This document shows positions 8,313 to 16,895 of a stretch of 64,000 bases of DNA, piece by piece (the first letter of the stretch is position 1; each line of letters starts with the position of its first letter). The DNA is taken from the NCBI RefSeq assembly GCF_035621455.1, contig NZ_CP141822.1:1860001-1924000 (forward strand). The letters run 5' to 3'. The DNA is from Vibrio natriegens NBRC 15636 = ATCC 14048 = DSM 759 (GTDB lineage Bacteria; Pseudomonadota; Gammaproteobacteria; Enterobacterales; Vibrionaceae). The translations under genes and the position numbers were made by a program. The notes beneath the pieces are model-generated. The model was not told where the DNA came from. It did no database searches and saw only the letters and a list, made by a program, of their open reading frames with translations.

Positions 8313-8633
8313 ATGGAACTTCGTAAAATTGAAACAAACGACACTATCGTGACATGGGTGATCAACGGGAACCTTGACGCAGACGGTAGCCGCCAGGCAC
8401 AGCCACACATTGATGAAATTTTGGCTGAGCCCTCAACTCGAGAAATAGAAATTGACTTCAGCCGAGTCCAGTTTCTTGATTCATCAGGCGTAGGTGCGAT
8501 CGTGTACCTGTATAAACGGCTTATCGAGAACCAGAGAAGCATGCGTATTGAAAACGCGTCAGGCCAACCTCTCGAAATAATGAATCTACTGCGCATTAAC
8601 CAAGCGATACCAGTTAACTCTCGAACTTACTAA
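8313..8633 (+). CDS. sypA: SypA, STAS-domain regulator of biofilm formation
   Basis: 106 aa, a single STAS domain of the anti-sigma-factor-antagonist type. The conserved phospho-acceptor loop FLDSSGVGA is present, with Ser57 at the position equivalent to the regulatory serine of V. fischeri SypA. It is the first gene of the operon, behind a sigma-54 promoter with an AGGAG ribosome site. In V. fischeri the phosphorylation state of SypA is set by the kinase/phosphatase SypE; no sypE is seen in this cluster, so what modifies this SypA is unclear. Cytoplasmic. Confidence 0.87.
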   Translation: MELRKIETNDTIVTWVINGNLDADGSRQAQPHIDEILAEPSTREIEIDFSRVQFLDSSGVGAIVYLYKRLIENQRSMRIENASGQPLEIMNLLRINQAIPVNSRTY

Positions 8634-8661
8634 ATAACGATCACTGACAAAGGACGTTGGC

Positions 8662-9492
8662 ATGAACTTTTCTTTCAAACACATAGCCCTAGCTGTATCT
8701 ATGACTGCCGTGGTTGGATGCAGTAGTTACCCAGAGGAAGGCCGTGGTGGTCTTGGGGAAAACTACATCCAATCAAACTTTACACCCGTAATGCCAGATG
8801 AGCCCCTCGGCCCTGAGCACGGACTTCGTTTTGACTGGCAACTGACTAAGCTGCAATTAGACTCTTTGATCAGAGAAGGCGCGCGTTGGTGTTTCCCAGC
8901 TGCAGTTGTACAAGCGTTGGAGAAACAAAACCGAATCGCTAGAGAGCTTGAAGGTGGTTTACTGCTTGATGCTGCCAACGACATTGTTATTCAGCGCAAG
9001 CGTCTTAATGAGCTAGAACTTCAACTGGACTATGCGACCTCACAGACCAAGTGTGTACCTCCTATGGATGAAAACGCATTTCAGAAGCGCTTAGCTATGA
9101 TTGATCAACTTTATAGCTTGCTTAACGTCGATAATCAGTTTGCATTTAATTCCACAGAAGTAAATCCAAAGTACATGGGCCATCTAGCCCAATCCGCGAA
9201 CATCTTAAATGAGCACCAAAGTTTAAACCTCAAAGTTACTGGTCACGCTGATTCTGTAGGTGATGGTCAGTACAACCAGGAACTTGCCATGGGACGTGCG
9301 AATCAAGTCAAGCGCTACCTGACCATTTTTGGTCTCAATCCAAAACGTATAGAAACACAATCGGTCGGCGACACGCTTCCTCTCTATGAGGGTGAATCGG
9401 AAGGTGTTCGTCTTACCAACCGCCGCGTAAGCATCGAAGTGGTGGATACTCAAGAACAAACCAAGCAGCGTTTGCAGGGAGGCTTACAATGA
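8662..9492 (+). CDS. sypB: SypB, OmpA-domain lipoprotein
   Basis: 276 aa. An N-terminal lipoprotein signal ends in a VVGC lipobox near residue 20 (GCSSYPEE follows), so it is probably an outer-membrane lipoprotein. The C-terminal third is an OmpA-like peptidoglycan-binding domain (LKVTGHADSVGDGQYNQELA, then LTNRRVSIEV). It corresponds to sypB by position and domain. AAAGGA precedes the ATG. Its last codons overlap the sypC start by 4 bp (ATGA), implying translational coupling. Role in the export machinery is inferred. Confidence 0.85.
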   Translation: MNFSFKHIALAVSMTAVVGCSSYPEEGRGGLGENYIQSNFTPVMPDEPLGPEHGLRFDWQLTKLQLDSLIREGARWCFPAAVVQALEKQNRIARELEGGLLLDAANDIVIQRKRLNELELQLDYATSQTKCVPPMDENAFQKRLAMIDQLYSLLNVDNQFAFNSTEVNPKYMGHLAQSANILNEHQSLNLKVTGHADSVGDGQYNQELAMGRANQVKRYLTIFGLNPKRIETQSVGDTLPLYEGESEGVRLTNRRVSIEVVDTQEQTKQRLQGGLQ

Positions 9493-11582
9493 AATGGATT
9501 AACCTAATTGCCCTATTTCTTCTTACTTCAATTTTCTCTGTGGCGCACGCGAATGAAGAACGAGTACAAATTGGCGATCTCATTCAGGTCAACTTACCCG
9601 GTGAGTCATCGTTAAATAAAGGCTTTCAAGTCGACAAGCGTGGCCGCATCACTCTGCCTGAAGTTGGCGCGCTATACGTCGCGGGTTACAGTGAAGCTCA
9701 GCTTGAACAAGTCGTTAAAGAATCTCTGGAGAAAGTGTATCGAGACCTATCCTCTGCATCTGTCTATATCGCTGAGCAACAAATTTTAGTCTCGGTACAA
9801 GGGTATGTGACCTCTCCGGGCGAATACACTTTATCTAAGTCTTCTGATGTCCAAATGGCCATTCACGCAGCGGGCGGATTACGCTCCGGCGCGCAGCTCA
9901 ACAGTCTGTTTATCAAACGTGGCAAAGATAAGATCACCTTTAACTACAAAACGTTTCTCGATACAGGTGATGAATCACTGCTACCTGAGCTGGTTTCACT
10001 TGATACGATATTTGTTCCTGCTTCTCCACTGGTCGGTAACATCGAGCAAGAGTTCGATGCGAACAAACTCGCTAACGCAGGTGACAGCGCCGACGGCCGA
10101 ACAGCAATTAAAGTGTTTGGAGAAGTAAACGCGCCGGGTTCATTCAGCTTTAAAGCCAATAGCGATCTGGTTGACATCATTATGCGAGCTGGCGGCGTTA
10201 CTCGCTATGCCTCTGTCGAACAAATACGTGTCATTTCAGACAATACCCCTAAGCTGTTTAACCTTAAAACCTATCTCGATAGCGGTGATATCTCATTGCT
10301 ACCGCCACTAACACCGGGAACCACCATCTTCGTTCCTAAACAAGAAGAAGAGATCAAGGCAGGCGCGAACGTGGTTTACATTATGGGTGAAGTGGCAAGC
10401 CCAGGTGCCTATGAAGGTAAGAAGAATGCGTCGTTTATGGATATTCTGGCTAATGCAGGCGGTCCTACTCGTTACGCAGAATCACGCCAGATTCGAGTCA
10501 TTAAATCCAACGGTCAGGTGATCAAATTTGATTTAACCGCGTTCACTGAAGGCCTGACCCGTAAAAGCCCGCCTAAGATTGGCCCGGGAGATGCGATCTT
10601 CGTTCCTGAGAAGACAGACATGAATGAAAAGTCTTGGCTGAAAATTGCGCCCAATCGCGCCGTCAGTGTGATTGGAGAAGTAGTTCGCCCCGGACGTGTT
10701 GAGTGGTCAGATGAAATGGATCTTATGGACTTGCTATCTCATGTTGGCGGCCCAACCCTTCGCGCGGACACCTCGAAAATTGAAGTGGTCGCCGCTGATA
10801 ATCAGCTACACATATTCGATCTCGATGATTTCATTCTAAAAGGCGCGCCGAACAGCGAATTACCTAACATCAGTGCTGGTGCGATTGTACGTGTACACGA
10901 TCTACCGCAAGATCCTTCCGACAACAAATCGCAATGGGTTCGCCAAAGCTCAGATGCATCCATTTATGTCTTTGGACAAGTCAATGCCCCTGGCCGCTAC
11001 CGTTTCACTAAGGATATGCATTTCCTCGATATTTTGTCTGCGGCTGATGGCCCAACAAAAGACGCGGATATCCACAACATTCGTATCACACATCGCGACA
11101 AAAGCTATTCCAAAGTAAGTAAGCTTAACCTATCGTTATACTTTGAGACTGGGGATGAAAGCTTACTTCCAAATGTCACCATGGGCGACACCATTTACAT
11201 CCCTGAAAAAGATAAGATTTGGTTGGATCGTTCTAAGGAGTCAACAGTACGCGTACTAGGAGCAGTCAATAATCCAGGTCGATATGTATTTGACGACAAC
11301 ATGACCTTGCTGGACTTACTTGCCGAAGCGGGCGGTCCGTCTGATCGAGCCTACTTAGAGAAGATCTCGATCGTCAATATGTCTTGTTGCCAAGGACAAG
11401 CAAGAACCTTTGACCTGGTAGACTTTAGTAAAACTGCCAACATTTACAAACTTCCGGTACTACGAGCTGGCGATACCATCTATGTGCCCGATCGAAACGA
11501 AAGTATCATCGAAAAAGCACGCGTGGGTCTTGAAGACATTCTGCGCCTAACGACAACCATCGTGTTAATAGGAGCTCTGTAA
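9489..11582 (+). CDS. sypC: SypC, Wza-type polysaccharide export protein with six SLBB repeats
   Basis: 697 aa with a signal peptide (cleavage likely after AHA near residue 21), a Poly_export domain (VQIGDLIQVNLPGES...GRITLPEVG) and then a tandem series of SLBB units. I count six copies of the V-x-G-x-V-x-x-P-G pattern (QGYVTSPG, GEVNAPG, GEVASPG, GEVVRPG, GQVNAPG, GAVNNPG), each followed by a GG-P/V-T/S segment. The outer-membrane export channel of the polysaccharide is the expected role. E. coli Wza has fewer such units and is about half this length. It overlaps both neighbours by 4 bp and 1 bp. Confidence 0.88.
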   Translation: MKWINLIALFLLTSIFSVAHANEERVQIGDLIQVNLPGESSLNKGFQVDKRGRITLPEVGALYVAGYSEAQLEQVVKESLEKVYRDLSSASVYIAEQQILVSVQGYVTSPGEYTLSKSSDVQMAIHAAGGLRSGAQLNSLFIKRGKDKITFNYKTFLDTGDESLLPELVSLDTIFVPASPLVGNIEQEFDANKLANAGDSADGRTAIKVFGEVNAPGSFSFKANSDLVDIIMRAGGVTRYASVEQIRVISDNTPKLFNLKTYLDSGDISLLPPLTPGTTIFVPKQEEEIKAGANVVYIMGEVASPGAYEGKKNASFMDILANAGGPTRYAESRQIRVIKSNGQVIKFDLTAFTEGLTRKSPPKIGPGDAIFVPEKTDMNEKSWLKIAPNRAVSVIGEVVRPGRVEWSDEMDLMDLLSHVGGPTLRADTSKIEVVAADNQLHIFDLDDFILKGAPNSELPNISAGAIVRVHDLPQDPSDNKSQWVRQSSDASIYVFGQVNAPGRYRFTKDMHFLDILSAADGPTKDADIHNIRITHRDKSYSKVSKLNLSLYFETGDESLLPNVTMGDTIYIPEKDKIWLDRSKESTVRVLGAVNNPGRYVFDDNMTLLDLLAEAGGPSDRAYLEKISIVNMSCCQGQARTFDLVDFSKTANIYKLPVLRAGDTIYVPDRNESIIEKARVGLEDILRLTTTIVLIGAL

Positions 11583-12277
11583 TGATTATTCCTGCAACTC
11601 ATACAGAAATAGAGCAAATCTATCTTGCAGCAGAAATGCGTGACAGTCGCTCACTATGCATTACCGCATGTCAATCTGGCGATGGCGTGACTTCCGTTGT
11701 CGCTGCACTGGCTGAGCGTTATCTGCTCGCGGGTCACCGAACCTTGGTGGTGGATCTTAATACCTTCCACCCAGCTTTCGAATGCATTGATATCACACCA
11801 GATATCGACAATCAGATTGGTTCTTTGGTCGCGCACGCTTCAACGCGACAAATGTTTACCGGGTTAACCGTGCCGAACAACCAATCAGCAGTTCTGGCGT
11901 ACAAAGATCCCACACATCTGAGAGCCGCGGTCAAACAATGGCTTTGCCAATACGACCGCGTTATTTGCGACACGTCACCGCTGCTTCAAGTCAATAGAGG
12001 AAATATTCCTGCACAAGTCGTTGCGAGCGCTTGTGACCAGACAGCACTCGTGGTGATGGGTGGTAAAACGTCTTCCAGCCAACTTGAAAAAGCCATGCAA
12101 TTGATTGATTCGCCTTCAATCACCTTGTTAGGCTCGATACTCAATTTAAAAGACCAGGCATCACTGGCTCAGGAGATGGTGCGCGAGCTGAATCGGCTTC
12201 GCTTTATCCCCAAAAGTTGGCGAGAAAAGTGGTCGCAGAATATTCTTACCAACGAGTTCCTTGCTCAGTCTGCTTAG
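11582..12277 (+). CDS. sypD: SypD, BY-kinase/Wzc-like P-loop protein with altered Walker A
   Basis: 231 aa, the cytoplasmic domain type of polysaccharide co-polymerase kinases without membrane segments. Walker A' (TLVVDLN, about 54-60) and Walker B (VICDTSPL, near 126) are clear. The Walker A loop at about 30-38 reads CQSGDGVTS: the lysine expected in GxGKT/S is replaced by valine. No C-terminal tyrosine cluster is present (the end is NEFLAQSA). It is therefore either a weak ATPase or a structural partner of SypO/SypC. The start codon shares one base with the sypC stop. Confidence 0.8.
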   Translation: MIIPATHTEIEQIYLAAEMRDSRSLCITACQSGDGVTSVVAALAERYLLAGHRTLVVDLNTFHPAFECIDITPDIDNQIGSLVAHASTRQMFTGLTVPNNQSAVLAYKDPTHLRAAVKQWLCQYDRVICDTSPLLQVNRGNIPAQVVASACDQTALVVMGGKTSSSQLEKAMQLIDSPSITLLGSILNLKDQASLAQEMVRELNRLRFIPKSWREKWSQNILTNEFLAQSA

Positions 12278-12285
12278 GAGTTGCC

Positions 12286-13086
12286 ATGAGAAAAACCTTT
12301 ATCGCGCTTTCGACTCTGTTACTTTCGGCAGTAACCGTTGCTGAAACTCTTACATTTGGCGTTGTCCCTCAGCAATCTGCCAGCCGACTTGCCGAGCAGT
12401 GGGAGCCTCTCGTTGCTGAAATAAGCAGAGAAACCGGTTACGACATTGCCTTTAGCACGGCTCCTAACATTCCGGAGTATGAAAAGCGTTTGTCGGCGGG
12501 CGAATACGATATCGCTTACATGAACCCATATCATTACACCGTCTACAGCAAACAGCCGGGCTATCGGGCCTTCGCCAAAGCCAAGGATAAAAAAATAAGC
12601 GGAATTCTGGTAGCAAGGAAAACCAACAATATTGAGTCTTTACAAGCGCTACAAGGACAACGGCTCGCCTTCCCTTCTCCTGCTGCCTTTGCTGCAACGG
12701 TATTAACGCAAAGTGACTTGAGAGAGGCTAACGTCGAGTTTGAGTCTGACTACGTTACATCACATGACTCGGTGTATTTGTCTGTGGCGAGAGGTTTTTA
12801 CCCAGCAGGCGGCGGTGTGATGAGAACCTTTAACTCATTACCTGACGAGGTTAAATCTCAGCTAGAACCGATTTGGACAACAAAACCGTACACACCGCAT
12901 GCCATAGCCCATCACCCGAGAATGACTCACGAACAAGTCAAATCGATCCAACAAGCGCTCAAGTCTATAGATCAAACACTCGAAGGGAGAACGTCCCTAA
13001 AATTATTAAATATCAACGGATTTGAATCAGCTATCGACACCGATTGGGACGATGTAAGAGCACTCAATATCAAAGTACTGGACTAA
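12286..13086 (+). CDS. PhnD-like periplasmic phosphate/phosphonate-binding protein in the sypE slot
   Basis: 266 aa from the ATG at 12286, preceded by TAGGAG. A Sec signal peptide (MRKTFIALSTLLLSAVTVAE) leads into a PhnD/SsuA/transferrin-type fold: LTFGVVPQQSASRLAEQWEPL, DIAYMNPYHYTVYSKQPGYR and GQRLAFPSPAAFAATV are the family blocks. No ABC permease or ATPase lies nearby. It ends 12 nt before the hybrid kinase sypF, so it may be a ligand-sensing partner for the periplasmic domain of that kinase, as TorT is for TorS. The V. fischeri cluster has the response regulator sypE between sypD and sypF. Ligand unknown. Confidence 0.82.
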   Translation: MRKTFIALSTLLLSAVTVAETLTFGVVPQQSASRLAEQWEPLVAEISRETGYDIAFSTAPNIPEYEKRLSAGEYDIAYMNPYHYTVYSKQPGYRAFAKAKDKKISGILVARKTNNIESLQALQGQRLAFPSPAAFAATVLTQSDLREANVEFESDYVTSHDSVYLSVARGFYPAGGGVMRTFNSLPDEVKSQLEPIWTTKPYTPHAIAHHPRMTHEQVKSIQQALKSIDQTLEGRTSLKLLNINGFESAIDTDWDDVRALNIKVLD

Positions 13087-13098
13087 CCGGAGGCTTTA

Positions 13099-15411
13099 AT
13101 GACGTTGCGTTCTAAAACAATTCTTGGCATAGCTCTCATCGAAATTACGGCACTCATCATTCTCGTGGCTAATGCGATGAGTTTTCTCTCAGATTCCAAC
13201 GAGAAGCAGTTACTCCAAAGAGCTCATTCAAGTGCAGTTATGTTTACTCATGCTGCGAAAGACGCGCTACTTTCTACTGATTTAGCGACGTTGGACGACT
13301 TAGCTCAAGAGTTCATCAAGTTAGAAGATGTCGCTTACGTTCGTGTGTTACGCGGTGGCAACCAAATGGCCACTGCAGGAGACCCAGCGCTACTCGCACG
13401 CTCAATGGTCAGTGACGAAACTTTAAAAGACGTGAAAGACGGTATCTTTGATCTGCGTACACCCATTGAAAGTAACGGTAATATCTATGGGTATGTAGAT
13501 ATGGGGTTCGAAACGCACCCTATCAGCAATATGCTCATTGACGCGCAGCAAGCTATCATCAGTATCGCAACCATCGAAGTCGTATTGGTGGCGTTTTTCT
13601 CCTTTATCCTTGGAACCTATCTGACTAAGAATCTCACCCGTTTAGCCTCTGCCGCCCAAACACTTCGGGAAAAAGGCCCGGGGTTCCAACTTAACCACTA
13701 TTCCAAAGATGAGCTTGGTGAAGTCACCAAAGCATTCGATGAGATGTCGGCTAAGTTAGAACAAGACTATCAAAACCTCACTGCGGCACGGGAAGGTGCC
13801 GAACTGGCAAACGACTCTAAAAGCCGCTTTCTCGCCTCCATGTCTCATGAGATACGCACTCCAATGAATGGCGTATTGGGCATATTAAATATCCTCGAAG
13901 AGACCAAACTCACCAACGAGCAAAGAAAGCTGGTCGCAACCGCTACTGAATCGGGCAACTTCCTACTTTCCGTCATTAATGACATTCTTGATTTCACTCG
14001 TATGGAGTCCAATACGCTCATTCTGGAAGATAAACCTTTCGACTTCAGACAGTGTGTCGAAAGCGTGGTGAATTCATTTTTGCCCGCAGCCAAGAGTCAA
14101 AACCTGATTTTACATTGCTACATTGAGGGCACTGTTCCAAGCAAAGTCAGCGGAGACAAAAACCGCGTCAAACAGATACTGCTCAACCTGATAGGCAATG
14201 CCATCAAGTTTACTCATGAAGGCAGCGTCACGGTTAAAGTTGGGTCGGAGGCATTGGAACAAGGGCGAGTAAAAATCACCTGCCAAATTCAAGACACAGG
14301 AATTGGCATCAAAAATAGCTCGATTGATTACTTGTTTGATGAGTTTACGATGGCGGACCAAACCTATTCACGCAGCAAAGAAGGTTCGGGGCTTGGCCTC
14401 GCTATCTGTCGCCGACTCTGTACCCTTATGGATGGTGACGTCACGGTCGAGAGCACACCCGGCGTAGGCAGTACATTCACATTTGACATCACGCTCTCGG
14501 TAGCCGATGAGTTATTGACCTCTCCAAATATTGATTCACTCCGTCAGGAATTGATTCGTTCGAACGCTCGTATTCTTGTTGCAGAAGATAACAAAGCAAA
14601 TCAGCTCGTCATACGAGAAATGTTCAAGCGGGTTGGTCTATCTATCGATATTGCCGAAAATGGCAAACAAGCGGTTTCCATGGTTCAGGAATATCAATAT
14701 GACCTGATTTTTATGGATATCTCCATGCCTGAAATGGATGGCATGCAAGCCTGCAAAGCGATTCGGAGCCTTGATGACAGTAAGGCGTGTGATATCCCAA
14801 TTATCGCCCTAACTGCACACTCACTGGCTGGTGATAAAGAAAAGTTTCTTGCATCGGGCATGAACGACTACTTGTCAAAACCCCTAAGGCTGTCACAACT
14901 AATTGAAAAAATTAACCTATTCTTAAATGATGACCAAGAGGAAAACCAAGATCTAAAATCAGGCCCCTGTCATTTGATTAAGCATCAGAATTCATATACA
15001 AATACAAGCGTAGGTCAATCGAACCAACGTGAGGAAGCAGTAAATTTGGATTTAGTCGACGAACAGATTTTGCAGCAAATGATCGCAGACACGAGTGCCG
15101 ATGTCATTCCATTGCTCATAGAGCATTATCTTGAAGAATCTCAGCAGCGTTTAGCAAAAATATATCTGGCTATGGAGTCTCAAGACAAAGAAACATTAGA
15201 GTTTGAAGCGCATACCCTAGGTAGTTCAGCTCTGGCACTCGGTAATAGAACTTTGTCCAATTTCGCGCGAAAAATCGAGCATCTTTGCTTAGACGGCAAA
15301 CAAGAGCAGGCTTTCAGCTACAAACAAAAACTTGAAGTTGTTGCCTCAGAGTCACTAAAAGCATTAGAGGAAAGGAAACAGCAAGGGTTTATTGAACCAA
15401 CACAACTATAA
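13099..15411 (+). CDS. sypF: SypF, hybrid sensor histidine kinase with REC and HPt
   Basis: 770 aa inner-membrane kinase. TM1 about 8-28, periplasmic domain about 30-150, TM2 about 151-172, HAMP about 173-228, HisKA with H250 (SMSHEIRTPMNG), HATPase with N367 and the DTGIGI and GSGLGLAIC boxes, REC with phospho-acceptor D540 (FMDISMPEMDG), and a C-terminal HPt with H705 (EAHTLGSS). The full phosphorelay is intact. In V. fischeri the SypF HPt passes phosphate to SypG, encoded next here after 23 nt. The signal is unknown, but the PhnD-like protein just upstream is a natural candidate partner. GGAGG precedes the ATG. Confidence 0.9.
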   Translation: MTLRSKTILGIALIEITALIILVANAMSFLSDSNEKQLLQRAHSSAVMFTHAAKDALLSTDLATLDDLAQEFIKLEDVAYVRVLRGGNQMATAGDPALLARSMVSDETLKDVKDGIFDLRTPIESNGNIYGYVDMGFETHPISNMLIDAQQAIISIATIEVVLVAFFSFILGTYLTKNLTRLASAAQTLREKGPGFQLNHYSKDELGEVTKAFDEMSAKLEQDYQNLTAAREGAELANDSKSRFLASMSHEIRTPMNGVLGILNILEETKLTNEQRKLVATATESGNFLLSVINDILDFTRMESNTLILEDKPFDFRQCVESVVNSFLPAAKSQNLILHCYIEGTVPSKVSGDKNRVKQILLNLIGNAIKFTHEGSVTVKVGSEALEQGRVKITCQIQDTGIGIKNSSIDYLFDEFTMADQTYSRSKEGSGLGLAICRRLCTLMDGDVTVESTPGVGSTFTFDITLSVADELLTSPNIDSLRQELIRSNARILVAEDNKANQLVIREMFKRVGLSIDIAENGKQAVSMVQEYQYDLIFMDISMPEMDGMQACKAIRSLDDSKACDIPIIALTAHSLAGDKEKFLASGMNDYLSKPLRLSQLIEKINLFLNDDQEENQDLKSGPCHLIKHQNSYTNTSVGQSNQREEAVNLDLVDEQILQQMIADTSADVIPLLIEHYLEESQQRLAKIYLAMESQDKETLEFEAHTLGSSALALGNRTLSNFARKIEHLCLDGKQEQAFSYKQKLEVVASESLKALEERKQQGFIEPTQL

Positions 15412-15434
15412 AGGCTTAAGAGAGGAAAGCTCCA

Positions 15435-16895
15435 ATGAAACCAAAAGTACTACTTATCGAAGACTCAACTTCTCTTGCTATTTTGTACAAACAGTATGTA
15501 CAGCACGAGCCCTATGACCTGTTTCATGTAGAGACAGGTAAAGAAGCCATCGCCTTTATTGAAAGAAATGTTCCCCAATTAGTTATTCTGGACTTTAGAC
15601 TGCCCGACATGGATGGTGAGCAAATTCTGGATTGGATTAACGAGAACCAAGTCCCGACATCCGTCGTCATTGCCACGGCGCATGGCTCAGTAGATTTGGC
15701 GGTTAGCCTTGTGCAAAAAGGAGCGAAAGACTTTCTGGAAAAACCAATTAATGCTGATCGTCTTAAAACCTCCATCGCTCTGCACTTGCAACAAGTTAAA
15801 CTGGAGAACCTTGTCGAAGACATAGAAAACAAATTCGATCGAAACCGATTCCACGGCTTCATCGGATCTAGCCTTCCAATGCAAGGTGTGTACAAGATCA
15901 TCGATTCAGTGGCACCAACGACAGCAAGTGTTTTTATTGTCGGTGAAAGTGGCACAGGTAAGGAAGTGTGCGCCGAAGCCATCCACCGTGAGAGTAAGCG
16001 TAAAGATAAACCGTTTATCGCCATTAACTGTGGTGCGATTCCAAAAGATCTCATGGAGAGTGAAATCTTTGGTCACGTCAGGGGCGCATTTACAGGCGCT
16101 ACTGCCGATCGCAAAGGTGCGGCCTCAATGGCCAACGGTGGTACGCTTTTTCTTGATGAGCTGTGTGAGATGGAACTTGAGATGCAAAAGAAATTACTCA
16201 GATTTTTGCAGACAGGTACCTTTACCCCACTAGGCGCAAATAAAGAAATGAAAGTCGATATTCGTATCATCTGCGCGACGAACCGAGATCCTCTTGTTGA
16301 AGTAGAAGAAGGCCGTTTCAGAGAAGATCTCTACTACCGCGTGCATGTAGTGCCTATTGATATGCCACCATTACGCGAGCGCGGCAATGATATTACGACA
16401 TTAGCGACTCACTTTCTTAAGCTGTACGCTAAAGAAGATGGCAAAAAGTTTAACGCAATCCACCGAGATGCAGAGCCAACGCTAAAACGCTATGCGTGGC
16501 CGGGTAACGTCCGTCAGCTTCAAAACATTATTCGCAATATCGTGGTCCTTAATGACGATAGTCATTTGCGCCTTGAGCATTTGCCATCTCAGGTCACATC
16601 AAGCCGTGCGCCAAAGCAAAACAGCGTAGCTAAACCTGAACCAGTCATCACTCCACAACCCGTCGTGATCAATGAGGCTCCTGAAAATAGTCACGACGCG
16701 GTTACTGAGCCGCAAATTGAAAGACCTGTAGCGATAAGGCCAATGTGGCAAATTGAACGTGAGGCAATACAGCAAGCCATTGATTACTGCGACGGAAACG
16801 TGCTGAACGCGGCGGTACTTTTAGAGCTTAGCCCTTCTACGGTATACCGTAAGAAGCAAGCCTGGGAAGCTGAAGATGAGCAACAACTCGTGTAA
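15435..16895 (+). CDS. sypG: SypG, sigma-54-dependent response regulator (activator of syp operons)
   Basis: 486 aa of the NtrC type. REC domain with D53 (LVILDFRLPDMDG), AAA+ domain with Walker A GESGTGKE, the sigma-54 contact loop GAFTGA intact, Walker B GGTLFLDEL, and a Fis-type HTH at the C-terminus (NVLNAAVLLELSPSTVYRKKQ). A Pro/Glu-rich linker joins AAA+ and HTH. It is expected to be phosphorylated by SypF and to activate the four syp promoters from the TTCTCA-N3-TGAGAA elements. The sypH start lies inside its last codons (20-bp overlap). Confidence 0.93.
   Translation: MKPKVLLIEDSTSLAILYKQYVQHEPYDLFHVETGKEAIAFIERNVPQLVILDFRLPDMDGEQILDWINENQVPTSVVIATAHGSVDLAVSLVQKGAKDFLEKPINADRLKTSIALHLQQVKLENLVEDIENKFDRNRFHGFIGSSLPMQGVYKIIDSVAPTTASVFIVGESGTGKEVCAEAIHRESKRKDKPFIAINCGAIPKDLMESEIFGHVRGAFTGATADRKGAASMANGGTLFLDELCEMELEMQKKLLRFLQTGTFTPLGANKEMKVDIRIICATNRDPLVEVEEGRFREDLYYRVHVVPIDMPPLRERGNDITTLATHFLKLYAKEDGKKFNAIHRDAEPTLKRYAWPGNVRQLQNIIRNIVVLNDDSHLRLEHLPSQVTSSRAPKQNSVAKPEPVITPQPVVINEAPENSHDAVTEPQIERPVAIRPMWQIEREAIQQAIDYCDGNVLNAAVLLELSPSTVYRKKQAWEAEDEQQLV

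Noticed and set aside
12217..12285. Longer N-terminus for the PhnD-like protein
   Set aside because: It overlaps sypD and would bury the signal peptide. The ATG at 12286 has its own TAGGAG.
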